Shown: piece after piece, positions 18,249 through 26,301 of the stretch | Numbering within the stretch: position 1 is the first letter of the stretch | Layout: each line of letters begins with the position of its first letter | Assembly (NCBI RefSeq): GCF_007830125.1 | Contig: NZ_VLLG01000005.1 | Span: 248,001-312,000, forward strand | Source: Chitinophaga japonensis | GTDB lineage: Bacteria; Bacteroidota; Bacteroidia; Chitinophagales; Chitinophagaceae | DNA: 64,000 nt | Direction of reading: 5' to 3' | Notes under the pieces: model-generated | Database searches by the model: none | The model's input: the letters and a program-made list of their open reading frames with translations, nothing else | Told to the model about the DNA's origin: nothing | Made by a program: the position numbers and the translations under genes

Positions 18249-19632
18249 ATACTGTTTCCATTTCCTGCCATACCTTTTGCACATCCGCATCCGTTGTGCG
18301 CCAGTTTACAATGGCCGCGCGGATGGCGGGCATGCCCTGGTATACGGTAGGCGTCATAAATACGGCGCCGCGTTCCGCCAGCGTTGTCAAAAATTGCGCC
18401 GTGGCGGCTTCCAGCTCCGCGGCCGGTTTTTCCAGCGTAAAACATACCACGCAGAGGTTCACGATGGCCAGCAGGCGGAAATGCGGGCTTTCATCTACGA
18501 GCGTGCCCAGTTGCCGCGCCTGCCGCACATTATCCTCCACCATGTCCTGGTACCCCTGCATACCGTATGCCATCAGCGAGCACCAGGCCGGCAAGGCGCG
18601 CAAACGCCGGGAATTTTCCGGCACATGGTGAATGAAGTTGAAGTCCTTGGCGGGATCGCCCAGGTAGGCCGCGCCTACATTCTTGAACACCGCCGCCTGC
18701 AGCTCCTGGTGCCGGCAGAATATCATGGCAGCATCGTATGGAACGTTCATCCATTTATGCGCATCAATGGTGATGCTGTCTGCCGCTTCCCATCCCCTGA
18801 GCCAGTGCCGGTGCTGCGGGCTGCAGGCGGCAAACCCGCCAAAGGCGGCATCTATATGCAGCCAGAAATGATAGCGCTGCTTTAAGGCTGCCAACGCTGC
18901 GATATCGTCAAAGTCTGTCGTATTCACCGTGCCGGCATTGGCCACGTATATGACCGGCTGGCCCTTGTGCTGTTCCAGCCAGGCTTCCAATGCGGCCACA
19001 TCCACCGCTTCGCGCTGGGGCTGTGCCGGCAGCTTTACCAGGGCATCCCGCCCGAAGCCAAGCATGGACAGGCATTTGGGGATGCTGGAATGCGGCGTGC
19101 AGGAAAGCACCTGCGCCTGCTGCAGTACGGCCATGCCCTGCTGCCCTACGTCCTTTCCCTGCTGCAAGCCCAGCCATTGCCGCGCTACGGCCAGCCCGGT
19201 AAAGTTGGACATGGTGGCGCCGGATACAAAGCTGCCGGCAAACACATCCGGCAGGCCCAGCAACTGCCGTAGCATCTGCAGGGCCGCTATTTCAATATTA
19301 AAAGCAGCGCCGCCTTTGTCTGCCGCGTTCATGTCCACCGTGGCGGCCAGCCAGTCGCCGGCCAGGGCGGCAGGTGTTACGCCGCCTGTTACAAAGCCCC
19401 AGTACCGCGGCCCTGCTCCTGCTGCCAGGTAAGGTCCGTACTGCTCCCGGAAATGCTCCAGGGTAGCCGCGGCGCCTATCCCCTCCCGGGGCAGCTCCGC
19501 TACCGGCAACTCCGGCATCGCCATGCTGGCGGGCCATTCCTCCATACCCGATAAAAAACCGCTGCTCAGCGCCTGCGTAGCGGCCAGTAATTCATCCAGT
19601 GCAGTCAGGTCTTGTTCCAGGCGAGCATTCAT
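18235..19632 (-). CDS. PLP-dependent (aromatic) amino acid decarboxylase, group II
   Basis: About 465 residues from the ATG at 19632. A fold-type I decarboxylase: the PLP lysine lies in SITIDAHKWMNVPYD (near 300), the cofactor-phosphate region in SFVSGATMSNFTGLAVAR (near 140), the ring-stacking His in CTPHSSIPKCLSMLG and the PLP Asp in LHIDAAFGG. It resembles aromatic-L-amino-acid and related decarboxylases; the substrate is not certain. It overlaps the DMT exporter gene, suggesting decarboxylation plus product export. A motif shared with the two MocR promoters lies 60 bp upstream (19692-19708). Confidence 0.87.
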   Translation of the reverse strand: MNARLEQDLTALDELLAATQALSSGFLSGMEEWPASMAMPELPVAELPREGIGAAATLEHFREQYGPYLAAGAGPRYWGFVTGGVTPAALAGDWLAATVDMNAADKGGAAFNIEIAALQMLRQLLGLPDVFAGSFVSGATMSNFTGLAVARQWLGLQQGKDVGQQGMAVLQQAQVLSCTPHSSIPKCLSMLGFGRDALVKLPAQPQREAVDVAALEAWLEQHKGQPVIYVANAGTVNTTDFDDIAALAALKQRYHFWLHIDAAFGGFAACSPQHRHWLRGWEAADSITIDAHKWMNVPYDAAMIFCRHQELQAAVFKNVGAAYLGDPAKDFNFIHHVPENSRRLRALPAWCSLMAYGMQGYQDMVEDNVRQARQLGTLVDESPHFRLLAIVNLCVVCFTLEKPAAELEAATAQFLTTLAERGAVFMTPTVYQGMPAIRAAIVNWRTTDADVQKVWQEMETVYASI

Positions 19633-19691
19633 GATGGTGCGTTTAGAAGGTATCAGTTTGAGTAGACAAAATTCAAACAAAAAACCAAACT

Positions 19692-19708
19692 AAAACAGAT
19701 GCAGTTTT
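19692..19708. promoter_or_regulatory. MocR-type operator-like motif upstream of the decarboxylase
   Basis: AAAACAGATGCAGTTTT, one base from the motif at 24218-24234. Similarity continues downstream on the plus strand (ACCAGATCAG versus ACCGGATCAG), but the -7 box of the other two copies is lost. It could be the operator of the decarboxylase gene, or the remnant of a MocR promoter whose gene moved away. Confidence 0.6.
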
Positions 19709-19742
19709 GTAAAAAATAACCAGATCAGATGGAAACGGCAAC

Positions 19743-20228
19743 TCAAAACAGTTCCTGCGTACCGTAGCGATGTTTCCACTCATGCTCCAGCAGCCATTTC
19801 TTGCGCCAGATGCCGCCGCCGAAACCGGTCAGCGAGCCGTTGCTGCCGATCACCCGGTGGCAGGGCACCACAATGGGCAGGTGGTTGCTGCCATTGGCGC
19901 TGCCTACCGCGCGGATACTCTTTGGATTATTGATCTGTTTGGCCAGTTGCATATAAGAGATGGTGGTGCCGTAGGGAATGGTCAGCAATTGCCGCCATAC
20001 CGATTGCTGGAAGTCCGTACCGCTTTGCTGCATGGGGAAGCTGAAACCCTGCCGGCTACCGGCAAAATAGGCATCCAGCTCCTGTATGCAGTGCAGGAAC
20101 ACCTCCGGCAATGCCTCCGTTACCTGCATTACCGGCGGTTCAAAAAGAATGGCATTGATCTTACCGGCAGTGCCCGCAATACCCAGCGGGCCAACGGGAG
20201 AATGGTAGATGTGATGAAAGATATCCAT
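19743..20228 (-). CDS. ogt: methylated-DNA--[protein]-cysteine S-methyltransferase
   Basis: A 161-residue suicide repair protein. The active-site motif PCHRVI, with the methyl-accepting Cys near residue 129, and the preceding helix-turn-helix with arginine finger (SIRAVGSANGSN) are present, as is the N-terminal HIYHSPVGPLGIAG. It removes O6-alkyl groups from guanine. Last gene of the run ArsR-Ada regulator, alkA, ogt, which together make up the parts of an Ada response split over three genes. Confidence 0.92.
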   Translation of the reverse strand: MDIFHHIYHSPVGPLGIAGTAGKINAILFEPPVMQVTEALPEVFLHCIQELDAYFAGSRQGFSFPMQQSGTDFQQSVWRQLLTIPYGTTISYMQLAKQINNPKSIRAVGSANGSNHLPIVVPCHRVIGSNGSLTGFGGGIWRKKWLLEHEWKHRYGTQELF

Positions 20229-20252
20229 AAAAAAGTCTTTTTGATGTGCGCA

Positions 20253-21152
20253 TCAGCTCAGCGCCCGCCATAAATAAAATGTTGCGTAAGCCGCATGTTG
20301 CCGCCAGTGCTCCGTATAGCCCCTGACCTCCGCCAGCGAGGGTTTGGCCGGGAGTTGCAACTGCCTGCGCAGGGCATTGTGCAGCCCGGCATCTTCCAGC
20401 GGCAATGCTTCCGGGAAACGGCTGTATTTCATCAGCACGTAATTGGCAGACCAGTTGCCGATGCCCTTCCACTGCAGCAGGTAGGCTTTGGCGGTTTCGT
20501 AATCCAGTTTCGCCAGCTCGGTGGCGTTCAGCCGGCCATCCGCCATGGCAGCGGCTACCTGTATAATGTACTGCGCCTTGCTGCGCGAGAACTGCATACT
20601 GGTGAGGTCTTCCATCCGCAGACCGGCTATTACGGCCGGGTGGGGGTAAGTATAATGATCCCTGCCGTCCATTACCTGGTGATAACCGAAAGCTTCTACC
20701 AGGCGGCGGCGCAGCGTGTAGGCAAAAGGCAGGCTGATCTGCTGCCCGGTAATGGTCCAGGTAATGGACTCAAACAGGTCCGGTATACCGATCAGGCGCA
20801 GGCCGCTGTAGCGCTGCACCAGCGGCGCCAGCACGGGGTCCTGTGCGGCGAAGTCATAAAAGGGTTGCAGGTCCGCATCCAGGTGCAGCCAGTGCGTAAC
20901 AAAGCGGTGTACCGCAGCTTCATCCACGGCAATATTCCAGGGATTGACCACCGCTACTTCCAGGGCCTGCCCGCCGGCAGTTTCGCGGATCTTCAGCAGC
21001 AGCGGCGCGCCGTCCTGCACCATCATGCGCTGCAGGAAACCATCCTGCACAAAATGCAGGCACTCCCGGTCAGAGCGGCCCAGGAACACCAGGCATTCCG
21101 CGAAGGAAAACTGCTGCGGGTGGCGTATCGGAACACGGATCATGGCCTGCAT
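20253..21152 (-). CDS. alkA: DNA-3-methyladenine glycosylase II (AlkA-type)
   Basis: 299 residues. The N-terminal beta domain is followed by the HhH-GPD module: LLQWKGIGNWSANYVLM (hairpin-helix-hairpin, near 235) and a catalytic Asp in LPLEDAGL (near 258). ITGQQISLPFAYTLRRRLVEAFG (near 135) is typical of AlkA. It excises alkylated purines in base excision repair. Its start overlaps the end of the ArsR-Ada gene by 13 bp, indicating translational coupling with the regulator; ogt follows after 24 bp. Confidence 0.9.
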   Translation of the reverse strand: MQAMIRVPIRHPQQFSFAECLVFLGRSDRECLHFVQDGFLQRMMVQDGAPLLLKIRETAGGQALEVAVVNPWNIAVDEAAVHRFVTHWLHLDADLQPFYDFAAQDPVLAPLVQRYSGLRLIGIPDLFESITWTITGQQISLPFAYTLRRRLVEAFGYHQVMDGRDHYTYPHPAVIAGLRMEDLTSMQFSRSKAQYIIQVAAAMADGRLNATELAKLDYETAKAYLLQWKGIGNWSANYVLMKYSRFPEALPLEDAGLHNALRRQLQLPAKPSLAEVRGYTEHWRQHAAYATFYLWRALS

Positions 21153-21670
21153 CTTTTACACGCCCTGAAGCCGTGTTTCAGGGCCTCATCGCGGGTGGGA
21201 TAAAAAATAACATTGTCGGGGCGCGGGTTGGCGGAGCAGGAAGGTTTGCAGAAGATGCCGGTGGTCTTTACCGCGTTGAAGAAAAGGCCGTCAAAATCCT
21301 TGTCCTTGCTGAGCATGGCCTGCAGCATCACCGGGTAGGTAAGCGGCGTGCCTTTTTTATAGGTGGCGCGTTCCAGGAACACGCCATGGTCATTGTGCAG
21401 GGAGCGCCTGTCCATGCTGAGGTAGTCCTGCAACCAGTCTTTCAACTGGTAAAAGGCGGCTTTATTAAGATAGCCGTAGCGTTCCCTGCCGGCCTGGTAG
21501 ATCCTGATCCAGCCACATTCTTCCAGCACATTGATATGCCTGGACACCGCCTGGCGGCTGATATCATTGAAATGCCCGTTGATCTGGTTCACATTCAGCG
21601 GCTGTTGCAGCAACAGCTCCAGTACCTGCCTGCGTACCGGGTCAGCGAGCCCCCTGAACAAATCATCCAT
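21140..21670 (-). CDS. fusion of ArsR-type HTH with Ada metal-binding methyl-sensor domain
   Basis: 177 residues from the ATG at 21670 (a TTG three codons earlier is less likely). Residues 1-85 are a winged helix of the ArsR kind: LFRGLADPVRRQVLELL, then a recognition helix SRQAVSRHINVLEECGWI, then a wing with GRERYGYLN. Residues 100-177 match the N-terminal Ada zinc-binding domain, with all four cysteines (TGIFCKPSC and ACKRC) and the family ending GFRACKRCRP. In Ada, methyl phosphotriester transfer to the first Cys switches the protein to an activator. Ada normally pairs this domain with AraC-type HTH; here an ArsR HTH is used. Heads an operon with alkA and ogt. Confidence 0.9.
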   Translation of the reverse strand: MDDLFRGLADPVRRQVLELLLQQPLNVNQINGHFNDISRQAVSRHINVLEECGWIRIYQAGRERYGYLNKAAFYQLKDWLQDYLSMDRRSLHNDHGVFLERATYKKGTPLTYPVMLQAMLSKDKDFDGLFFNAVKTTGIFCKPSCSANPRPDNVIFYPTRDEALKHGFRACKRCRP

Positions 21671-21675
21671 TTTGC

Positions 21676-21717
21676 GCAACTAATTTGTTGCTAAAATTAA
21701 TGCAACTTTTAAATTGC
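21676..21717 (-). promoter_or_regulatory. paired palindromes GCAAC-N6-GTTGC, likely operator of the ArsR-Ada gene
   Basis: GCAACTAATTTGTTGC at 21676-21691 and GCAACTTTTAAATTGC at 21702-21717, centred 26 bp apart, immediately upstream of the start at 21670. Two phased dyads over the promoter suit a dimeric ArsR-type HTH and suggest autoregulation. On the minus strand TAATTTTA between them resembles a -7 box. Confidence 0.65.
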
Positions 21718-21729
21718 GCAAAATAAAAA

Positions 21730-22179
21730 TCACGCCCCCCGTTCCAACGGTAGCGTTCTTGTTGTCACTACAATACGGTTCCAGCCGTTGATGGTCACGA
21801 TCAGCAGGATCAATTCCACCAGCTCCTTTTCGGAAAAATGCCGGGCCGCTGCTTCGTATACATCATCCGGCACCTGGGTGCCGGCCACCAGGGTAACGGC
21901 TTCTGTAAGCGCCAGCGCCGCCCGCTCCTTTTCCGTGAAAAAAGGCGCTTCCCGCCAGCCGGCCAGCGTGTACAGGCGCTGTTCCGTTTCGCCGAGCCTG
22001 CGGGCCTCAAAAGCATGCATATCCAGGCAAAAGGCGCAGCCGTTGATCTGCGAGGCGCGCACCTCTACCAGTTGCACCAGTTGCTTATCCAGGCTGCTGT
22101 TGCGTACATACGTTTGCAACGCGCTCATGGCAGTATAAGCCGCCGGGTCTACTTCTTTCCATTTCATTCTTGTTTGCAT
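21730..22179 (-). CDS. AhpD-like carboxymuconolactone decarboxylase family protein
   Basis: 149 residues. The CMD/AhpD helical core carries the redox motif CAFCLDMH (near 52-59), preceded by LVQLVEVRASQINGC, the classic AhpD signature with Glu and the CxxC...H proton relay. Such proteins act as peroxidases or as thiol redox partners. It is transcribed divergently from the first MocR regulator gene across 96 bp that contain the MocR-type motif, so it is a candidate target of that regulator. Confidence 0.88.
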   Translation of the reverse strand: MQTRMKWKEVDPAAYTAMSALQTYVRNSSLDKQLVQLVEVRASQINGCAFCLDMHAFEARRLGETEQRLYTLAGWREAPFFTEKERAALALTEAVTLVAGTQVPDDVYEAAARHFSEKELVELILLIVTINGWNRIVVTTRTLPLERGA

Positions 22180-22229
22180 CTCTTCCTGTTTTTTTATTAT
22201 GCCGCAAAGTAACGGCAGCTATGCACACC

Positions 22230-22257
22230 AAAACAGATACAGATTTTGTTATTTTTG
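22230..22257 (+). promoter_or_regulatory. operator-like motif and -7 box of the first MocR gene
   Basis: AAAACAGATACAGATTT (22230-22246) is followed by TATTTTTG (22250-22257), a match to the Bacteroidota -7 consensus TAnnTTTG, 18 bp before the ATG at 22276. The motif covers the place where a -33 element would lie, as expected for a site bound by a regulator. Confidence 0.65.
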
Positions 22258-22275
22258 ACCATAACAGTATATGGA

Positions 22276-23703
22276 ATGCAAAAGGGAACAGATTTTCTAT
22301 ACCTGCAGTTGGCCGATAAAATAGCGCAACTGATCGAAAAAGGCGTATATGCCGTTGGGGACCGCCTGCCCTCCGTGCGGGAGCTACGGCAGGAGCATGG
22401 CGTCAGCATCAGCACGGCGCTGCAGGTATATGCGCAACTGGAAAAGAAAGGATGGATCACCGCAAGGGAAAGATCAGGATATTTTGTGCAGCCCAACCCG
22501 CGGCAGCGCGCACAACTGCCCGCGGTTACCGCGCCGGCCGCCGCCCCTGTTGCCGTAAAGGTGAACGAGCAGGTGCGGCGGATACGCGAAGGACGCCGGC
22601 AAAAAGGACTGGTAGCACTGGATGCGGCAACGCCTGCCGCCGCGCTGATGCCGCAGCACAAGCTGCATAAAGCAATGCTGCATGCCATCCGCCGGCACAG
22701 TGCCTCCTGCGTTCCCTACCACGACGTGAGCGGGTATGAACCCCTGCAACGGTTAATTGCGCAGCGCAGCCTTACCTGGAAAGACGCCGTTACTGCAGCC
22801 GACGTAACCATCACCAATGGCTGCCTGGAGGCGGTGAGCCTGTGCCTGCGCGCCGTGGCCCGGCCGGGCGATACTATTGCCATTGAATCCCCCACCTTCT
22901 TCGGGTTGCTGATGACCATTGAAAGCCTGGGCATGAAAGCGCTGGAAATAGCCACGGACCCTGTTACGGGCATTTGCCTGGACAAGCTGGAAAACGCTTT
23001 CCGCAAGAAAAAAGCGGCTGCCTGCCTGCTGGTCAGCAACTATAACAACCCGCTGGGTAGCTGCATGCCGCCTGCTCACAAACAGGCTTTGGCGCAATTG
23101 CTGCAGCGGTACCAGGTGCCGCTGGTAGAGGACGATGCCTTTGGCGACCTGCACCATGGGCCGGACAGGCCGGATAATATAAAGACCTACGACAGCGAGG
23201 GCCTGGTGCTGCTCTGCTCCTCCTTTTCCAAAAGCCTGGCGCCCGGTTACCGCCTGGGCTGGGCCATTGCCGGCAGGTACCGGCACAAAGTAGAGCAACT
23301 GAAATTCATGACCTCCATTCATACCAGCCTGATGCCCCAACTGGCCATTCACAGCTACCTGGAGCACCAGCGCCTGGACCTGCACCTGAAACAATTGCGC
23401 CATGCGCTGGCATTGCAAACGCAGCAAATGGCCAATGCCATCCAGCAATATTTTCCTGCCCATACCCGCATCACCCGCCCGGAAGGCTCATTCAACCTGT
23501 GGGTGGAGCTGGGCCCTCATACTGATGCCTGGGAACTGTACCGGCTGGCCATGGAGCAGCGCATTGCCATTATGCCCGGCACCCTCTTTTCCAGCCAACC
23601 CAGGTACCGGAACTGCCTGCGCATAAGCGCGGGCCTCCCCTTTAACGAGGATATGGCCTGGGCCGTGCAAACAGTGGGGCGGCTGGCAAAAAGGATGAAT
23701 TAA
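22276..23703 (+). CDS. MocR-type regulator (GntR HTH fused to aminotransferase domain), copy 1
   Basis: About 475 residues from the ATG at 22276; upstream TTG codons fall inside the -7 box. Residues 1-75 are a GntR winged helix (DRLPSVRELRQEHGVSISTA). From about 110 a fold-type I aminotransferase domain follows with ITNGCLEAVSLCL, SNYNNPLGS, VEDDAFGDL and the PLP lysine in CSSFSKSLAPGYRLGW. MocR proteins use PLP as effector cofactor and usually control a divergent gene. The divergent neighbour here is an AhpD-like gene. A close paralogue follows at 24266. The stop overlaps that of the convergent DinB gene in TTAA. Confidence 0.9.
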   Translation: MQKGTDFLYLQLADKIAQLIEKGVYAVGDRLPSVRELRQEHGVSISTALQVYAQLEKKGWITARERSGYFVQPNPRQRAQLPAVTAPAAAPVAVKVNEQVRRIREGRRQKGLVALDAATPAAALMPQHKLHKAMLHAIRRHSASCVPYHDVSGYEPLQRLIAQRSLTWKDAVTAADVTITNGCLEAVSLCLRAVARPGDTIAIESPTFFGLLMTIESLGMKALEIATDPVTGICLDKLENAFRKKKAAACLLVSNYNNPLGSCMPPAHKQALAQLLQRYQVPLVEDDAFGDLHHGPDRPDNIKTYDSEGLVLLCSSFSKSLAPGYRLGWAIAGRYRHKVEQLKFMTSIHTSLMPQLAIHSYLEHQRLDLHLKQLRHALALQTQQMANAIQQYFPAHTRITRPEGSFNLWVELGPHTDAWELYRLAMEQRIAIMPGTLFSSQPRYRNCLRISAGLPFNEDMAWAVQTVGRLAKRMN

Positions 23704-24161
23704 CGCTTATGCGCCAGCTTGAAAATAGTGAACAGGTGATGCGCCTCATGCAGCAGGAAAAATTCCGTCCAGTCCTGCACGGTCAGCCGGCCATAATGCA
23801 TATGCGTGCCGGTGCGCTGCAACTGCTCCGGGCGCAGCCCCTGCAGCAGCGCAATGATCTGCTGCCGGTCGGCCTCCAGCTCGTGCAGCAGGGTGTCTGC
23901 CGATTGCCGGCGCCAGTACAGGAACACGGGATCTTCATCCCCTACATAACGCTCAAAAAGCGGGTCGGGCGTATCCAGTATGCGGTGCAGGCGGCTCAGG
24001 AACTGCGGCTGGTAGCTGACCAGGTGGGCCAGGTTCTCCTGTATGGACCAGGTACCCGGCCGGGGCTGCTGCAGCAACTGCTCCTGTGTTAGCGGCTGTA
24101 TCAACTGCGGCAGCGCCTGGTGCTGGGTATGCAGACGTTCAGATAAAGAAGGATAGAACAT
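23700..24161 (-). CDS. DinB family protein
   Basis: A 153-residue DinB_2-type four-helix protein. Its WSIQENLAHLVSYQPQFLSRLHRIL (near 40) and the C-terminal HEAHHLFTIFKLAHKR carry the expected metal His residues. Unlike the other DinB gene (16892) it has the RLTVQDWTEFFLLHEAHH ending common in DNA-damage-inducible-like or mycothiol-dependent relatives. It is divergent from the second MocR gene, with the MocR-type motif in the 104-bp gap, so regulation by it is plausible. Confidence 0.83.
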   Translation of the reverse strand: MFYPSLSERLHTQHQALPQLIQPLTQEQLLQQPRPGTWSIQENLAHLVSYQPQFLSRLHRILDTPDPLFERYVGDEDPVFLYWRRQSADTLLHELEADRQQIIALLQGLRPEQLQRTGTHMHYGRLTVQDWTEFFLLHEAHHLFTIFKLAHKR

Positions 24162-24217
24162 AACGGCGGAAGGAGTTGTGTAATAATGCCTGCAAAATAA
24201 CAGGATTTAATCAACCT

Positions 24218-24244
24218 AAAACAGATACAGTTTTCTTAATTTTG
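24218..24244 (+). promoter_or_regulatory. operator-like motif and -7 box of the second MocR gene
   Basis: AAAACAGATACAGTTTT (24218-24234) is followed by TAATTTTG (24237-24244; TAnnTTTG), 21 bp before the ATG at 24266. The arrangement is the same as at 22230-22257. Confidence 0.65.
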
Positions 24245-24265
24245 ACCGGATCAGATTTTACCGTC

Positions 24266-25696
24266 ATGCTAAAGACCGCCGAACATCTTTACCTGCAGAT
24301 AGCAGACCGCATAGAACAGCTCATTGAAAAGGAAGTGCTGAAAATTGGCGACAAGCTGCCTTCCGTGCGCACGCTCAGCAAGGAGCAGGGCGTAAGCCTC
24401 AGCACGGCCTTCCAGGCCTACTATCACCTGGAAGCCAAAGGACTGATAGAGCCGCGGCCCAAATCCGGCTACTACGTGCGCTTCAGCCCGCGCAAGCTGC
24501 GGGACCTGCCCAAAACCTGCGAGCCGGTGAAAAAGGCCTCGGAAGTAACGGTGAATGAAATGATCGCGCGCGTGTTCCAGCACATGACGGCAGACAATAT
24601 CCTGAAATTCTCCATTGCCGCTGCGGCAGACAGCATGCTGCCTGCCGCCAAAATATCCAAGTCCATGGTGCAGGCCATGCGCAAGGCGCCGGACGGCGGC
24701 ATCGGCTACGAGTCCCTGCAGGGCAACCTGGACCTGAGAAGGCAGATCGCGCGGATGAGCATCCTCTGGGGCGGCGTGGTGAGCGAGGAGGATGTGGTGA
24801 CCACCAACGGCTGTACCGACGCGCTCACCCTGAGCCTCTGCGCCACCACCCAGCCGGGCGACACCATTGCGCTGGAAAGCCCTGCTTACTACGGCTCCCT
24901 GCAACTGGCCGCCAGCCTGGGCCTGAAAGTGCTGGAAGTGCCTACCAACCCGGTCACCGGCGTAGACCTGGAGTACCTGGACAAAGCCATTCCCCGCTTC
25001 AATATCAAGGCCTGCCTGTTTGTGACCAACTTCAACAACCCGCTTGGCTCCTGCATGCCGGACACCCACAAAAGAGAACTGGTGCGCATCCTGGAGAAAT
25101 ATGATATTCCCCTGATAGAGGATGATATTTACGGGGACATTTACTTTGGCCGGGAACGGCCCGCTCTCTGCAAAACCTTTGATGAAAGCGGCATCGTGCT
25201 GGCCTGCAACTCCTTCTCCAAATCCCTGGCCCCGGGCTACCGCGTAGGCTGGACCCTCCCCGGCAAATACAAGGAGAAAGTGCTGCGCCTGAAACGCAAT
25301 CACTCCATTGCCTGCCCTTCCCTGCCCCATGCCGCTATCGCACATTTCCTGGAAAACGGCCGCTATGAGCACCACCTCCGCACCCTGCGCAAGCAACTGC
25401 ACACCCAAAGCCTGCGCTACCTGCAGGCCGTAGCGGATTATTTTCCCGAAGACACCCTCGTGACCCGGCCTATGGGCGGCTTTGTGCTATGGGTGGCGCT
25501 GAACGAGCAGGTCAATACCTTTGAGCTGTATGAGCTGGCGCTGAAACATAAAGTGAGCTTTGCGCCGGGCCGCATCTTTTCCCTGCAGGACCGCTACCGC
25601 AACTGCCTGCGCATCAGCTACGGCAGCCCCTGGAGCAGGCAGGTGGAAGAAGGCATTAAAACGCTGGGAAAGCTGATCAGGAAACTGGGGAATTAA
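24266..25696 (+). CDS. MocR-type regulator (GntR HTH fused to aminotransferase domain), copy 2
   Basis: About 476 residues from the ATG at 24266; the frame is open further upstream but that part lies in the promoter. GntR helix-turn-helix at 1-75 (DKLPSVRTLSKEQGVSLSTA), then the aminotransferase domain with TTNGCTDALTLSL, TNFNNPLGSC, IEDDIYGDI and the PLP lysine in CNSFSKSLAPGYRVGW. It is a paralogue of the protein at 22276, and both share the promoter motif, so the pair may cross-regulate. The divergent neighbour is a DinB protein. The end lies 6 bp from the convergent SRPBCC gene. Confidence 0.9.
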   Translation: MLKTAEHLYLQIADRIEQLIEKEVLKIGDKLPSVRTLSKEQGVSLSTAFQAYYHLEAKGLIEPRPKSGYYVRFSPRKLRDLPKTCEPVKKASEVTVNEMIARVFQHMTADNILKFSIAAAADSMLPAAKISKSMVQAMRKAPDGGIGYESLQGNLDLRRQIARMSILWGGVVSEEDVVTTNGCTDALTLSLCATTQPGDTIALESPAYYGSLQLAASLGLKVLEVPTNPVTGVDLEYLDKAIPRFNIKACLFVTNFNNPLGSCMPDTHKRELVRILEKYDIPLIEDDIYGDIYFGRERPALCKTFDESGIVLACNSFSKSLAPGYRVGWTLPGKYKEKVLRLKRNHSIACPSLPHAAIAHFLENGRYEHHLRTLRKQLHTQSLRYLQAVADYFPEDTLVTRPMGGFVLWVALNEQVNTFELYELALKHKVSFAPGRIFSLQDRYRNCLRISYGSPWSRQVEEGIKTLGKLIRKLGN

Positions 25697-25702
25697 CCAG
25701 GT

Positions 25703-26128
25703 TCAATGAAAATAAGGAAAAGGAAGCCCCTTGCCGGTTTCGCACAACAATCGCAGGCTTCTCAGGAAAAGGGCCCAGTCATAGCTGCATGAGGCATACC
25801 CCGGTGTATAATCTTTCCAGCCGTCATGACGGAAAAACAACACGGTGCCTTTGTCGCCTGGCTGCAGCTCAAACGTGATCGTTGTACCGATCCAGTCCTC
25901 ATAACCTTTAACGCAAAGCCATTCCACCCTGCTTGCCGGTGCAAGTTGCGTGATCTTCATTTCCTTGAAATAATCCGGGCCAAAGGCAAACCGGGCAATA
26001 CTGCCTGTCTCCGGTTTTGCTTTTGTTTCAGGCGTCCACCACCCTGACAAACCTTCCTCCAGGCTTAATGCGTCATAAACCGTTTCAGGCGAGGCTTTAA
26101 TTGATAGCCTGTGACAAATGCTTTTCAT
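25703..26128 (-). CDS. SRPBCC (AHSA1-like) family protein
   Basis: 141 residues. The beta-alpha START-like fold begins with the usual CHRLSIKASPETVYDALSLEEGLSGWWTP and continues through RFAFGPDYFKEMKITQL and TTITFEL to a C-terminal helix (YDWALFLRSLRLLCETGKG). This subgroup binds a hydrophobic ligand; function unknown. It stands alone between the MocR gene and the ABC exporter operon. Confidence 0.8.
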   Translation of the reverse strand: MKSICHRLSIKASPETVYDALSLEEGLSGWWTPETKAKPETGSIARFAFGPDYFKEMKITQLAPASRVEWLCVKGYEDWIGTTITFELQPGDKGTVLFFRHDGWKDYTPGYASCSYDWALFLRSLRLLCETGKGLPFPYFH

Positions 26129-26224
26129 AACAAGTAATTGTATGGTGAATAATCAACCACAAAGTTATTTTCCTGGATCCACTCCGGGTGGCGGTAAAAT
26201 AGACTTTATGACGGGGTGATATGG

Positions 26225-26260
26225 ACAAAACAACGGCCGGAACAGGAATGCTCCGGCCGG
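26225..26260 (-). terminator. rho-independent terminator of the ABC exporter operon
   Basis: On the minus strand the stem CGGCCGGA / TCCGGCCG (26259-26252 and 26241-26234) with a 10-nt loop is followed by TTGTTTTG. It lies 42 bp past the last permease gene. Confidence 0.8.
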
Positions 26261-26301
26261 ACTGTTTAAACCTACAATTGTTACACTGTAACAATAAAAC
26301 G

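Noticed and set aside
24269-25408. 379-codon minus-strand frame
   Set aside because: Antisense to the second MocR gene, which has intact HTH and PLP motifs.
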